DNA from: Paenibacillus roseus
GTDB lineage: Bacteria > Bacillota > Bacilli > Paenibacillales > Paenibacillaceae
Direction: 5' to 3'
Length of the DNA stretch: 64,000 nt
NCBI RefSeq assembly: GCF_016424485.1
Contig: NZ_JAELUP010000027.1
Span: 1-64,000, forward strand
Position numbers and translations under genes: made by a program. Position 1 is the first letter of the stretch, and each line of letters begins with the position of its first letter. Under the pieces are notes generated by a model that had not been told where the DNA came from, did no database searches, and was given only the letters and a program-made list of their open reading frames with translations. Positions 51,224 through 61,113 of the stretch are shown piece by piece.

Positions 51224-52339
51224 CTATATGATCTTTTTGATCGACAAACGCAAGCATGACACGAACCAGGTAAGCAGCGGCAGCATGCCAAGTACGGTCA
51301 TAAAATAGAACGTGTTGAATGGCAGAGCGGAAATATAGTCGGTAATGGAAGGTATCGACCAAAAGGTGAAAATAAGAATTAGTAGTCCGATGGGCATGAC
51401 GAGCAGGCGGTAGTCAGACAGAGCCAGCAACTGTGCGGTGCCGATCGCTACTATGTAATAGGTTGTGTTCAGCCGGATGAACAGGCTGATGACCCAGATC
51501 GTCATCACGAGTGATTGCAGATGCTCGAAGAAGCTGGTCACTTTAATGTACCGACTTAGATTTGTAAAGGAAAAGTTGCTAAGTCCGGTTACTTCTCCGA
51601 GCAGCAGGACAGTTGACATATGCCCGATAATCATCACGAAGACGAGGAATGTCAGAGAAAGCATGCTGGCTCGCTGGGATTTGTTGCTATCGCTGACATA
51701 AGGTAAGAAGAATGAGGTCAGCGAATAAATCAAAAACCACTGTTGTAACAGAATCGATCCCTTGATCGGCGGGAGCAGTCCATGCTCCATGACGGGAAAA
51801 AGCTCTTTCAAATTGAAATCGGGAGTGAGTGGTACAATAACGAGCAGCATTAAAATAAGAATAGCAGGAGCGAATATCTGGGCGAATCTTCCGATGGTTT
51901 CCACTCCACCGCGTACAGCCCACGAACTTGTGAAAATAATGACACCTGCGATTACAGTAAGCGGAGTGCGCGTAAAAAAACCGACAGTCATAAATTCGCA
52001 GAATTGGCGCACGGCAATGCCTGTCATGTGTAGAATATACAGCAGGAAAAGCACTCCGATAATTTTACCGATTACCTTGCCGTAAACTTGTGTCACATAT
52101 TCGATGAAGGTCATGTTGGGATACTGGCGATGAAGCCTGTGCACAACAAAAATCATCCCGTATGCAGGCAAGGACCCAAGTAGAAGCGCCAACCAGAAAT
52201 CCCGACCGGCTATGGCGTATACAGGAGAAGGGGCGGCCATAATTCCGGTTGTCATAATACTGATAAGAAATATCAAGCCCAGTTGGGTCGAAGAAAGTTT
52301 TCCTTTATCCAGACGAGTAGACGCCGATTGGTTTTTCAT
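51224..52339 (-). CDS. gerB: Germinant receptor B subunit (first operon)
   Basis: 371 residues with about ten helices, GerAB-type permease (segment KLSSTQLGLIFLISIMTTG early, AAPSPVYAIAGRDFW next). The ATG at 52339 has AGGTGG 8 nt upstream; a GTG four codons earlier overlaps that site. Its ATG overlaps the stop of the small D gene (ATGA). Clearly related to, but diverged from, the B subunit at 47002-48147. Confidence 0.91.
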   Translation of the reverse strand: MKNQSASTRLDKGKLSSTQLGLIFLISIMTTGIMAAPSPVYAIAGRDFWLALLLGSLPAYGMIFVVHRLHRQYPNMTFIEYVTQVYGKVIGKIIGVLFLLYILHMTGIAVRQFCEFMTVGFFTRTPLTVIAGVIIFTSSWAVRGGVETIGRFAQIFAPAILILMLLVIVPLTPDFNLKELFPVMEHGLLPPIKGSILLQQWFLIYSLTSFFLPYVSDSNKSQRASMLSLTFLVFVMIIGHMSTVLLLGEVTGLSNFSFTNLSRYIKVTSFFEHLQSLVMTIWVISLFIRLNTTYYIVAIGTAQLLALSDYRLLVMPIGLLILIFTFWSIPSITDYISALPFNTFYFMTVLGMLPLLTWFVSCLRLSIKKII

Positions 52340-52563
52340 GAAAGTAACCACCTGCCTAGCGGATGAAACAGCTTTTTGGTCAAATCGTTAGGTCCGGGCA
52401 GCTCGGGGTTGTGAAAGAGAAGCAAGCCGAGCAGCCATGCTGCGCCTGCCAATAACCAGAAGACACCCTTCGTTTTTCCAGTCGAACGTCGCAAGGCATG
52501 GATATGCAGCATGGAAAAAACAATAACAATCAGCGTCCATAAAATATAGTCCTGACTTTTCAT
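52336..52563 (-). CDS. Small two-helix protein, probable receptor D subunit (first operon)
   Basis: 75 residues with two hydrophobic helices (about 6-22 and 34-50) and a Pro/Lys-containing tail. It overlaps both neighbours by 4 bp (gerC before, gerB after), so it is made in step with the receptor. It matches the small D-subunit genes reported in Bacillus ger operons in size and topology. Confidence 0.72.
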   Translation of the reverse strand: MKSQDYILWTLIVIVFSMLHIHALRRSTGKTKGVFWLLAGAAWLLGLLLFHNPELPGPNDLTKKLFHPLGRWLLS

Positions 52564-53726
52564 TGTGAGGCTTCCTCCTTTAAATTCGTCATGATGTTTT
52601 TGTTGATTAATCCTGTATGGCTAATATTGAAATCGACATCGAATGTGACGCGTACCTTTGGAAACAGCTGATCCCAGTTCGCCTTGTTTTTATTCCAGAT
52701 ACCGGGATATTTACGATGGAAAGTGCCGGAGAAATCAAAAATATCGGCATTCCACTGTTGCTGGGCGGATGTGATGACTGACCTCAGACGTTCTGTTACA
52801 GCTTTGGCGGCGACTTCCTGCAACTCCTTCATCTTCTCCGGCTTCGACAGATCAAAGTCAGAGTTGTTCTCCAGCACACTGCCATCCGCCTGCGTCTCAA
52901 TGCTAACCTCCCATTTATTTCCTCTAATCACCGGTTTCAGAGTCGTTCGGATGTGTTGAAAATATACGGAAACTGTATGTTTCGGCCTGCTCTCATCCGG
53001 CACCAGGAGCACGCTTGCTGTCTTCGAATGGTTCGTGATCCAGCGGATGTCGCGCGTCTGTTTTTTGTTGACGACAGCAATCAGCTTGCGGTTCTTCAAT
53101 ATGGCCGTGTAATTGACAGCAGGGACTTCCTCGCCATCGCTTAATTTTTCCATTTCAACCAAGGGCAGAATAATCGCGCCTGCGGTATTAACGGACATCT
53201 TGTACAAATCGAGCAGCGTAATCTGCAAACTATTATCAAGGTTGCCAATTTCATTAAGCAATACAGAGCTATCGCGTTCAATCTTCGGTTTCCATTTCAA
53301 CACCTTGCTGGCTTCTCCGCGGCATATAAGGACGTTTATCCGTTCCGGCGGTTCGTTAAAACGGATCATGAAATCAAGCGGCTCTTCGATACCTTGTTGT
53401 GCAAGCTGCTCGCTGATCAGAAAGACCTGCCCGTGGCCCCAGAACAACTGGCGGGGGCTTATATCTTGCAGACGAGAAGCGGCTTCGGACATATTACGGC
53501 CCAGCTTTGCTCTTGTAATGGATGAGGCTCCGCCTGAGCTTCGACCGCTCCCCCCGGTTCTGATCGGAGAATAGAACTGCAAAGTCAGCTCGAGCTCATT
53601 CGGTTGTTTCCCCAAAGAGACAGCTGCGCCCGTTATAATCGCCAGGTCATTGATTTCCTTGCGGTCCCAGCAGCCGGTCAGCAAGCAAGCCACCATCAGC
53701 AAAGCAATCATAAGCTTTCGCATCAT
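52560..53726 (-). CDS. gerC: Germinant receptor C subunit, Ger(x)C lipoprotein (first operon)
   Basis: 388 residues. The lipobox is LLTGC, followed by WDRKEINDLAIITGAAV, the Ger(x)C hallmark. The C-terminal domain contains the family's GTFHRKYPGIWNKNK segment. Its ATG overlaps the gerA stop by 4 bp. Confidence 0.93.
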   Translation of the reverse strand: MMRKLMIALLMVACLLTGCWDRKEINDLAIITGAAVSLGKQPNELELTLQFYSPIRTGGSGRSSGGASSITRAKLGRNMSEAASRLQDISPRQLFWGHGQVFLISEQLAQQGIEEPLDFMIRFNEPPERINVLICRGEASKVLKWKPKIERDSSVLLNEIGNLDNSLQITLLDLYKMSVNTAGAIILPLVEMEKLSDGEEVPAVNYTAILKNRKLIAVVNKKQTRDIRWITNHSKTASVLLVPDESRPKHTVSVYFQHIRTTLKPVIRGNKWEVSIETQADGSVLENNSDFDLSKPEKMKELQEVAAKAVTERLRSVITSAQQQWNADIFDFSGTFHRKYPGIWNKNKANWDQLFPKVRVTFDVDFNISHTGLINKNIMTNLKEEASQ

Positions 53727-55240
53727 TGCATCCTCTTCTTGGGCTTGCTATTCGTTTGTCCAGCGATGCGCCGCCTGTTGCTGCTGAGTGCCAATCTCGG
53801 ACGGAAGACCAACTGCCATTTCGGCGCGCGCACAAGCGTATCCTTCCACTCCTCATTGATCTTTGCGATGAAAGGGGACAGATAAGGCACGCCAAGCGAG
53901 CGGAGCGTAAGCAAATGGGTCAGGATGAGAATGATGCCCACCATCAGACCGTACAATCCCAGAATACCGGAGCAAATCATAACCGGGAAACGAAGCAGGC
54001 GAATGGCGCCGCCAAGCGCAAAGTTCGGGATCATGAACGAGGCAATACCCGTGATGGCGACAACCATGACCATCGGTGACGAGACGATGCCCGCAGCGAT
54101 AGCCGCCTGTCCGATGACGAGCGCTCCGACGATGCTGACCGCCGAACCGACCTGCTTTGGCAAACGGATGCCGGCTTCGCGCAGCCCTTCGAAAGTAATC
54201 TCCATCAGCAACGCTTCAATCAGAGCGGGGAACGGAATATGCTCGCGTGACTCAGCAATGGTGAAGAGCAGTATGGCCGGAATCATTTCTTGATGGTAAG
54301 ACAGTACGGCGACATAGAGCGACGGAACAGTCAGGGCAATTCCAAAATACAAATAGCGCAGCCAGCGGATGGCCGAGGAGATTGTCGTCCGTTGATAATA
54401 ATCCTCCGGCGATTGCAACAGACTGAAAAGCGTAATCGGCCCGATCAGCGCGAACGGGGAACCGTCAACAAGGACTGCTATTCTCCCTTCCAGCAAGCAG
54501 GAACAGACGACATCGGGTCTTTCGGTAGCTAAAAGCTGGGGAAAAGGAGAGAAGGGCTGATCCTCAATCATTTCTTCAATAATCATGCTGTCCAATACGC
54601 CGTCAATATCAATGTGATCAAGCCGCTCACGCACTTCGGCAAGCACGCTTTCGTCAGCGATGCCCTGCATGTGCACCAGTGCTACTGAGGTATGAGTGTG
54701 GCGACCGAACTGCATCAGCTCGATTTTCATGGCTGGCGACTTGAGCCGACGGCGCAGCAGTGAGCAGTTGGTCGTCAATTGCTCGACGAATCCTTCCCGT
54801 GGTCCGCGTACGACGGTTTCCGCCGCAGGTTCCTCAATGCCCCGTGTTTCCAGGCTGACCAGAGAGACGGCGAGCGCCTGATCGCAACCATCTATCAAAA
54901 TGAGGGAATTGCCGGAAGTAATCGATACGACCGCCGTTTCATAATCCGTCTCATAGTGAGTAGAAGATACAGCGAGGCGGCTGCGGAGCTGATCTGGTAA
55001 CACGGGCAGCGACATGCGATTCAGTTTGTTGATGACAAGTCTATCCAATTCACTTGTGTTAATCAGGCCACTGGCGAAAATAACTGCAAAGCGAGGTGAT
55101 TCCTTCTGGGGAATTTCCAGGATGATAATATCGTCGCAATTGTCAAACATTCGGCGCATTTCAACCAGATTGGTTGCCAGACAGGTGGAAAAAGGGTTCC
55201 TTTGTTGCAAATCAAGCTGCTCGTTGTTCATCTGCTTCAT
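53723..55240 (-). CDS. gerA: Germinant receptor A subunit (first operon)
   Basis: 505 residues of the GerA family: cytoplasmic domain (about 1-265), conserved VLVDGSPFALIGPITLFSL, then a membrane domain of about five helices with IPFPALIEALLMEITFEG and LPKQVGSAVSIVGALVIG, ending in a basic tail. AAGGGAG lies 7 nt before the ATG. First gene of the tandem receptor operons. No convincing sigma-G box was found upstream by eye. Confidence 0.93.
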   Translation of the reverse strand: MKQMNNEQLDLQQRNPFSTCLATNLVEMRRMFDNCDDIIILEIPQKESPRFAVIFASGLINTSELDRLVINKLNRMSLPVLPDQLRSRLAVSSTHYETDYETAVVSITSGNSLILIDGCDQALAVSLVSLETRGIEEPAAETVVRGPREGFVEQLTTNCSLLRRRLKSPAMKIELMQFGRHTHTSVALVHMQGIADESVLAEVRERLDHIDIDGVLDSMIIEEMIEDQPFSPFPQLLATERPDVVCSCLLEGRIAVLVDGSPFALIGPITLFSLLQSPEDYYQRTTISSAIRWLRYLYFGIALTVPSLYVAVLSYHQEMIPAILLFTIAESREHIPFPALIEALLMEITFEGLREAGIRLPKQVGSAVSIVGALVIGQAAIAAGIVSSPMVMVVAITGIASFMIPNFALGGAIRLLRFPVMICSGILGLYGLMVGIILILTHLLTLRSLGVPYLSPFIAKINEEWKDTLVRAPKWQLVFRPRLALSSNRRRIAGQTNSKPKKRMQ

Positions 55241-55393
55241 GGCAATCTCCCTTGGAAATTTTCTTTATTATTGCCTGGAGGTTTGGAAAATAACCACATC
55301 CTTACTTTCATGCCATGAACGTTGGCTCCTGTTGATTGGGTTGCTCCACATTTGATCAACTGTATTATTTTATGTAAAGCTATATGAATTTCA

Positions 55394-55422
55394 TTGACAC
55401 AGAAAATGTTTTAGATTATGAT
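55394..55422 (+). promoter_or_regulatory. Sigma-A promoter of the glycoside hydrolase gene
   Basis: TTGACA (55394-55399, perfect), 17-bp spacer, TATGAT (55417-55422). It gives a leader of about 400 nt. Confidence 0.75.
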
Positions 55423-55431
55423 TATGACACG

Positions 55432-55470
55432 AAAGTGATACATAAAACCAATATTTGTATCATTTTTTTT
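55432..55470 (+). terminator. Terminator-like hairpin at the start of the leader
   Basis: AAAGTGATACA (55432-55442) pairs over 11 bp (one G-T) with TGTATCATTTT, followed by a run of eight T (55463-55470). It begins only ~3 nt after the predicted transcription start. Confidence 0.7.
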
Positions 55471-55532
55471 GATGCAGAATTGGTGTTTGGGGTCTATAAA
55501 CCCCGGACATGCCAGATGTATCTGTATTTTAA

Positions 55533-55546
55533 TGTAAGCGTTACCT
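55533..55546. promoter_or_regulatory. Candidate cre site in the leader
   Basis: TGTAAGCGTTACCT contains GTAA-GCG-TTAC and agrees with the cre consensus except at two positions near the 3' end. About 105 bp downstream of the transcription start it would act as a CcpA roadblock. Confidence 0.45.
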
Positions 55547-55830
55547 TTATTCCGGTTTAGCTGGGGATGAACGGAAATGTCCGACTATTAACGAACAGGG
55601 GGAAACAAGGCAGGATAAGGAGAACGCTGGAGGTTTAGTTGCAAGGAAGCTGGAGACGGACGATCGATGCCGCTTCATGCTCCAACCAGTCCGGTCGAGG
55701 TTGCAAGAAAGCGTGGATATGCATGTAATTCCGGCTGACAACTTATGTGACCGGAGGTCCTTTATTAACGTATGTTTGGAAGCGGATTCAGAACTAATAT
55801 GTCAAATATTTAGAGAAGGAAGGCGACAGA

Positions 55831-58800
55831 ATGGAAATTTTTAAAGGCATCAAACGCGTGTCGGCCTTGGCGCTTGCCCTCACTTTGGCCGGAGGGGGAA
55901 GCATTCAGGCGACTCCTGCGTCACCCGCCCCTGTCAGGTCAGATAGCGAGTGGACCAAACTTCAAAGCGTCATTTCGAAGTATTATGGCGAATGGAACGA
56001 TACGTCCTATAAAGGGCTTTTTGTCACCACGATACCCAAGACCGCACTGCTGGGCAACGGCGATATCGGCGTGACCTCAGGCGGGGACGAAGTCTCCAAA
56101 TCCTTCTACATCTCCAAGGGTGACTTTTGGGCATACCACGGTTCTCCGATGCCGATCGGAGGGCTGACGATTCAGAAAAAATCAACAGCGTCTCAGGACC
56201 AGGACCCGCAAAAGACCTCGCTCGCTTACCGGAAGCAGGCAACCTCAAGCGCTGATCATTATGGTTCCTCGGCCTCCCGCGCCGTAAACGGCGAATGGGC
56301 AGCCGACTACGAGGGCTGGGTATCTCCGGTTGGCAATGGCCAATGGCTGGCTGTGGATTTGGGTGAGGCCCAAACCTTCAACCGTTTTGTGGTGCGCCAT
56401 GACGCTGCGGCCCGACCGAATGAGACCGTCAACATAACGCAAAGCTTCAAGTTACAGACAAGCACGGACGGTAATGTTTGGAGAGATGCCTACATGGTCA
56501 CGGGCAACCAGGACGCGATTACGGACATTATCCTGCCGGCGCCGATCACGGCCCGCTACGTACGCCTATACATTATAAAGGGAACCCAGGAGACGACTGA
56601 CGATTCCAGGCAATATCCGCGGGCGCGCATCGGCCAGTTCGAACTGTACATGAACCCCGATCTGACTCCGCAAACGCCGCAGTCTCCTGAATGGCCGCAA
56701 GTGTCGCTGACGCTGGGTCAGCCGGCCACTGCGAGCGGGTCTCACTACTCGTTGACGCCGGATCGGGCTGTCAATGGCTCCTGGAGCGCCAATTCCGGCT
56801 ACGAAGGCTGGACGAGCGGCTATCGTGGGGACGGCCAGCCCGGACCTTGGTGGCTAGAGGTCGATCTGGGCGAGAAAAAGCCTTTCAACCGCTTTGTTGT
56901 GCGTCATGATGGCGCAGCCCGCCCATGGGAGGCGGAAAACAATACGAAGGAATTCCAGTTGCAAGCGAGAAATACGACAGATTCAGACTGGGAAAATGTC
57001 TACACGGTGGAGAACAACAGCGCCGCGACGACAGACATCAAGCTTGATTCGACAACGGAGGCGCGCTACGTGCGGCTGTTCATCACGAAGGGCACGCAGG
57101 GCAATACGCAGGATTCCCAGGAGAATCCAAGGGCGCGCATCGGGCAGTTCGAGCTGTTCAACGAGACAGTAGACAACGGCAGCGGTACGACCGGCGAGGC
57201 GGTCAAGATGTACGATCTCGGACAAAGCTCGGAAATTTCCCGTTATGTCGTCCGCTTATCCCGCGCGAAGGATGTGACGGTGGAGGCTAGCGAAGACAGT
57301 TCCACGTGGCATACCGTCGGCCAGACTACAGGTAATTCAAGCACCGTAGTGGTGGATGTGACGACCGATCCCTTTACGGCGCGGTACGTGCGAGTGAAGG
57401 CCGACGAGCCAGTTATTATAAGTGCTTCGCTGCTCACTGTACCCGGTCTGGTCAAGCAGAAGCCGGAAGGAAAACTGCATGAGATCCAGGATATCCTGAA
57501 TGCGGAAATTCGCACCGAGACAGAACTGGGCGAGCTGCCGCTTGAGATGCGCACCTGGGCCTCGGCGGTGAACAATGTGATCGTCACCGAGCTGACCTCA
57601 CGCAGTAATGAGGCAGTGGAACTGCAGGCTCAGGTATGGGCCAAAGCGGGCAACGCGAAGCTTCCGGTAACGGCAACCCAAGAGGCGAACAGTGCCGTGG
57701 TGACTCGCCAGACGACGATCGAGAGTCAGGACAGGAATGATGTGAACGCGCATATCTCCAAGGCGGCTCTGGCTTCCAAGATCATCGGTGTCAATGGTGT
57801 GGAGCTCGCCACTGATGCAGAGAAGGGGACTGGCAATCTGAACTTCACGCTCGCACCTAACCAGACGGTCTATGTGGTCACGGCCGTTGGGGGAGGCGGA
57901 CGCACATACAATTACCAGGGCGCGCTGCTTCAAGATGCGGAGCCTCAGGTTCAGGCTTTGCGCTTGCTGAACAGCGTGAACACGCTGAATGACGTTCAAG
58001 CCTTGCACGGCGAGCATCTGGACTGGTGGAAGCAGTTCTGGCTGGATTCCTATGTACTGATGGATACGAGTGATCCGGAGCTGGATTCGCTGATGAAGTT
58101 TTACTATTCGGGACAGTATTATCTCGGTGCGAGCATTCGCGAGGGCAAGGTTGCCCCGGGTCTGTACGGACAGTGGCATACGACAGATTCCTCTCAATGG
58201 AACTCGGATTACCACATGAACTATAACTTTATCGCGCCGTTCTACGGCGTAAATTCCAGCAACCGCACATGGATGGGCAAGCCAGCCATCGACGCGATTC
58301 TGGATTACGTGCCCAACGGCTTGAAGAACGCAGCTTCCACCGATCATCTCATGAATATCGGCCATGGCGACCATGGGGCAAAGTCACGCGAATTCGTACA
58401 GATGAAGATCAGCAAGGGCGTCATCGATCCGGTGAATGGTATTTCGGACGCGCTGCTTTACCCGGTCAGCATCGGCCCTTGGGGCATGGGTCTGGCGGGC
58501 GAATATGGCTACTATGGTCAATTGCTGGATGCGATCTTCAGCACTTACCCGTTTATCGAATACTACAACTACACGCAGGATGAGACGTTCCTGCCGACCA
58601 TGTACACTTTCTTGAAGCAGAGCATCGCCCTGTACGAGGCTTGGCTAGAGAAGGAGGGCGACGAGTACGTACTCTACAGCGCCTATAATGAGGGCTCCTG
58701 GGGTAAAAACTCGGCCGTTGAATTGGCCATGCTCAAAAACGCTCTGATCTACGCCATTCAGGCCAGTGAAAAGTTGGATGAAGATCCGGTCAAGCGGGAG

Positions 58801-61095
58801 CAATGGAAAAATATCCTGGAGCATCTCGCGCCGCAGCCGACCGCCCAATACAAGGGTAAAAAAATCTACTCGCTGGCGGAGAAGCATTGGAACAATAACC
58901 AGTGGGAAAATCTGTCTAATCCGATCCCTTGGGATGGCAACATCCTGCCGTTGGAAAACGTCATTCCCGGCGAGCAGCTCGGTTACTACTCCTCCGCCGA
59001 GGACTTGCAAATAGCGAAGGATACGATCGACGTATTCATTGAGGAAGGCGTCAGCGGCGGCAGAAACGGAGTATGGAGCCAATCGAACAATTTCCCGAAA
59101 ATTTTCGCTAATGCAGTCAATGTCCGGTTCCCGATCGAAACTATCGTCAAGAACTTTGCGAAGACGATCGAAGAGCAGATTCAGAAAAACTTGACGATCA
59201 TGGATAACGACGACGCCCACGGTGTGGAGAAAAGCGGGGCGACCGAGGCGATCAACAACATGATGCTGCTGAGCGATCAGGGAATCATGAAAGTATTCCC
59301 GAATTGGCTGGCAGACAAGGATGCGTCCTTTGCCCGATTGAGAGAGAAAGGGGCGTTCGTCGTCAGCGCGGCGTATAGCGGGGCGCAGCGGCAAGTGCAG
59401 CATGTCGAGATTGTCAGCGAAGCGGGCAAAACAGCTTCCATCGCTTCCCCGTGGGCGGAAGGGCTGCATGTAGTTGATGCAGACGGCAATGTTGTTCCGA
59501 CTATCAAGGGAACGGCGCCTAATCACGAGACGGAAGTCGTCTACACGTTCAACACGGTGGCCGGCATGACGTACCATCTCCTGCCGGTAGCGCCTTCTTG
59601 GCCGGCTGACAGCGCGCTGACAGCCTCGCAGGTCGGAAGAAACAGCCTGACCTTGAGTTGGACGGATGCGCAGGATGCTCACGCGGTAACGGAATACCGA
59701 GTGTACCGGGGCGACAATTTGCTCGCTACGGTGCCTGCGGATGTGAAGCGCTACGAGGTGACCGGATTGTCGTCCGGCACAAAGTATACCTTCAAGATTG
59801 AAGCTGGCAATGGGGCTGGCAAGTGGAGTGTTGACGGTCCATCGGTGAAGGTGACGACTTCTTCATCCTACAGCGGCGGAAGCAATCCTTCTGCGCCTGC
59901 AACGCCGGAGAACCCTGATTCGGGCGAGGTTCGTCCTGACGGCACGATTGTTGCCGACAAGCCGAAGTTTGACAAGGATACGGGACTCGCAACAGTTACA
60001 ATCGGAGATGACGCATGGAAGCAAGCGGCTAAGGCATCCAAGCATATCAAGATCGAAGTGCCTGTGCAGCAGGAAGCAACCGGGTACACGGTTATTCTGC
60101 CGGCAGACGCACTGGCTTCCGGTGAGCCTGCTCAAGACATTGAGCTGGTTACGGGAATCGGGACCATCCGCGTTAGCTCCAAGATGTGGAGCAAGGCGGA
60201 AGTAAACGGCAAGCGGGAAATCGCGCTGTCGCTGCGCAGCCTGAGCGCGGAGCGTCTGGAGGCGGATGCCCGGAAGGCTGCAGGAGGACGGCCAGTCCTG
60301 GAGCTGACGGCTCAGATCGATGGCAAGGCCGTTGAATGGAGCAATCCGGACTTCCCTGTTACGTTGTCCGTACCGTACAAACCGGCGGCCGACGAGCTTG
60401 CCACTTTGGAGCAGTTGGCTGTACGGAAGCTTGGCGGGGCAGGCAAGATGACGCCTGTACCGACAGGCAGTTACGATACGGCTACCGGAACGGTCTCCTG
60501 GCAGACGGCACAACTGGGTACCTACGCGGTCGTTCATATCCATACGACTTTTAACGACCTGGAGAAGTACGACTGGGCCAGACATGCAGTAGAGGTAATG
60601 GCGGCCAAGGGCGTCGTCATCGGCAAGGCAGAGGGCAGCTATGCGCCTGCGGAGTCGGTCAAGCGAGCTGATTTCCTGCTGTTGCTGACGCGTGCGCTGG
60701 GACTGAGCGCCAAAACCGAAGGGGACAGTGGCTTCTCCGATGTCAACGGGGATGCTTATTATGCTGAAGCGGTGGCTGTAGCCCGCAAACTGGGCATCGT
60801 CTCCGGGACGGGCCAAGGAAACTTCCTACCAGAGCAACCGGTCACCCGTCAGGAGATGATGACGATGATGTACCGCGCGCTGACGGCAGCGAAGAAGACG
60901 CTGGACGCAGGCGGGGAGGCCGATCTGGCCGGTTTCGCGGATGAGAAGAGCCTGTCATCCTACGCTCGGTCGAGCGTGGCAGCGCTCGTCAAGAGCGGCA
61001 TCGTGCAAGGAGACGGCCAGCAGTTAAGTCCGCTCGCAAGCGCGACCAGAGCGGAAGCTGCTGTGCTGATCTACCGCTTGTACAACCAACGGTAA
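55831..61095 (+). CDS. Secreted SLH-anchored GH95-like glycoside hydrolase
   Basis: 1754 residues. A signal peptide (about 1-28) is followed by the start of an N-terminal catalytic-support domain (LLGNGDIGVTSGG, about 70-82). Discoidin-like modules come next at ~129-276 and ~288-447, with a third weaker one at ~456-540. The support domain then resumes, followed by an (alpha/alpha) barrel at ~725-1200 with WNSDYHMNYN (N797 and N799), E954 in YNEGSWGKNS, and SGATEAINNMMLL (1135-1147), matching GH95 motifs. An FN3 domain (~1254-1343), a Ser/Pro linker, a beta domain (~1365-1560) and three SLH repeats (~1574-1754) complete it. It probably cuts fucose- or galactose-containing glycans while fixed to the wall. 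GAAGGAAGG precedes the ATG. Confidence 0.85.
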   Translation: MEIFKGIKRVSALALALTLAGGGSIQATPASPAPVRSDSEWTKLQSVISKYYGEWNDTSYKGLFVTTIPKTALLGNGDIGVTSGGDEVSKSFYISKGDFWAYHGSPMPIGGLTIQKKSTASQDQDPQKTSLAYRKQATSSADHYGSSASRAVNGEWAADYEGWVSPVGNGQWLAVDLGEAQTFNRFVVRHDAAARPNETVNITQSFKLQTSTDGNVWRDAYMVTGNQDAITDIILPAPITARYVRLYIIKGTQETTDDSRQYPRARIGQFELYMNPDLTPQTPQSPEWPQVSLTLGQPATASGSHYSLTPDRAVNGSWSANSGYEGWTSGYRGDGQPGPWWLEVDLGEKKPFNRFVVRHDGAARPWEAENNTKEFQLQARNTTDSDWENVYTVENNSAATTDIKLDSTTEARYVRLFITKGTQGNTQDSQENPRARIGQFELFNETVDNGSGTTGEAVKMYDLGQSSEISRYVVRLSRAKDVTVEASEDSSTWHTVGQTTGNSSTVVVDVTTDPFTARYVRVKADEPVIISASLLTVPGLVKQKPEGKLHEIQDILNAEIRTETELGELPLEMRTWASAVNNVIVTELTSRSNEAVELQAQVWAKAGNAKLPVTATQEANSAVVTRQTTIESQDRNDVNAHISKAALASKIIGVNGVELATDAEKGTGNLNFTLAPNQTVYVVTAVGGGGRTYNYQGALLQDAEPQVQALRLLNSVNTLNDVQALHGEHLDWWKQFWLDSYVLMDTSDPELDSLMKFYYSGQYYLGASIREGKVAPGLYGQWHTTDSSQWNSDYHMNYNFIAPFYGVNSSNRTWMGKPAIDAILDYVPNGLKNAASTDHLMNIGHGDHGAKSREFVQMKISKGVIDPVNGISDALLYPVSIGPWGMGLAGEYGYYGQLLDAIFSTYPFIEYYNYTQDETFLPTMYTFLKQSIALYEAWLEKEGDEYVLYSAYNEGSWGKNSAVELAMLKNALIYAIQASEKLDEDPVKREQWKNILEHLAPQPTAQYKGKKIYSLAEKHWNNNQWENLSNPIPWDGNILPLENVIPGEQLGYYSSAEDLQIAKDTIDVFIEEGVSGGRNGVWSQSNNFPKIFANAVNVRFPIETIVKNFAKTIEEQIQKNLTIMDNDDAHGVEKSGATEAINNMMLLSDQGIMKVFPNWLADKDASFARLREKGAFVVSAAYSGAQRQVQHVEIVSEAGKTASIASPWAEGLHVVDADGNVVPTIKGTAPNHETEVVYTFNTVAGMTYHLLPVAPSWPADSALTASQVGRNSLTLSWTDAQDAHAVTEYRVYRGDNLLATVPADVKRYEVTGLSSGTKYTFKIEAGNGAGKWSVDGPSVKVTTSSSYSGGSNPSAPATPENPDSGEVRPDGTIVADKPKFDKDTGLATVTIGDDAWKQAAKASKHIKIEVPVQQEATGYTVILPADALASGEPAQDIELVTGIGTIRVSSKMWSKAEVNGKREIALSLRSLSAERLEADARKAAGGRPVLELTAQIDGKAVEWSNPDFPVTLSVPYKPAADELATLEQLAVRKLGGAGKMTPVPTGSYDTATGTVSWQTAQLGTYAVVHIHTTFNDLEKYDWARHAVEVMAAKGVVIGKAEGSYAPAESVKRADFLLLLTRALGLSAKTEGDSGFSDVNGDAYYAEAVAVARKLGIVSGTGQGNFLPEQPVTRQEMMTMMYRALTAAKKTLDAGGEADLAGFADEKSLSSYARSSVAALVKSGIVQGDGQQLSPLASATRAEAAVLIYRLYNQR

Positions 61096-61113
61096 ACCTT
61101 TTTAACGAACGAT

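Larger units (their letters stand above)
55241..55830. other. Long regulatory region between gerA and the glycoside hydrolase
   Basis: 590 bp without a credible gene. Plus strand: a near-consensus promoter (55394-55422), a terminator-like hairpin at the transcript start (55432-55470), a GGGGT/ACCCC hairpin (about 55490-55505), a cre-like site (55533-55546), and a further ~250 nt of leader with no recognised element before GAAGGAAGG at the gene. The receptor-operon promoter on the minus strand must also lie here. Confidence 0.6.

Noticed and set aside
58645..59682. 345-codon minus-strand frame inside the glycoside hydrolase gene
   Set aside because: The sense strand encodes conserved barrel motifs here; the antisense frame is Arg-rich and without domains.
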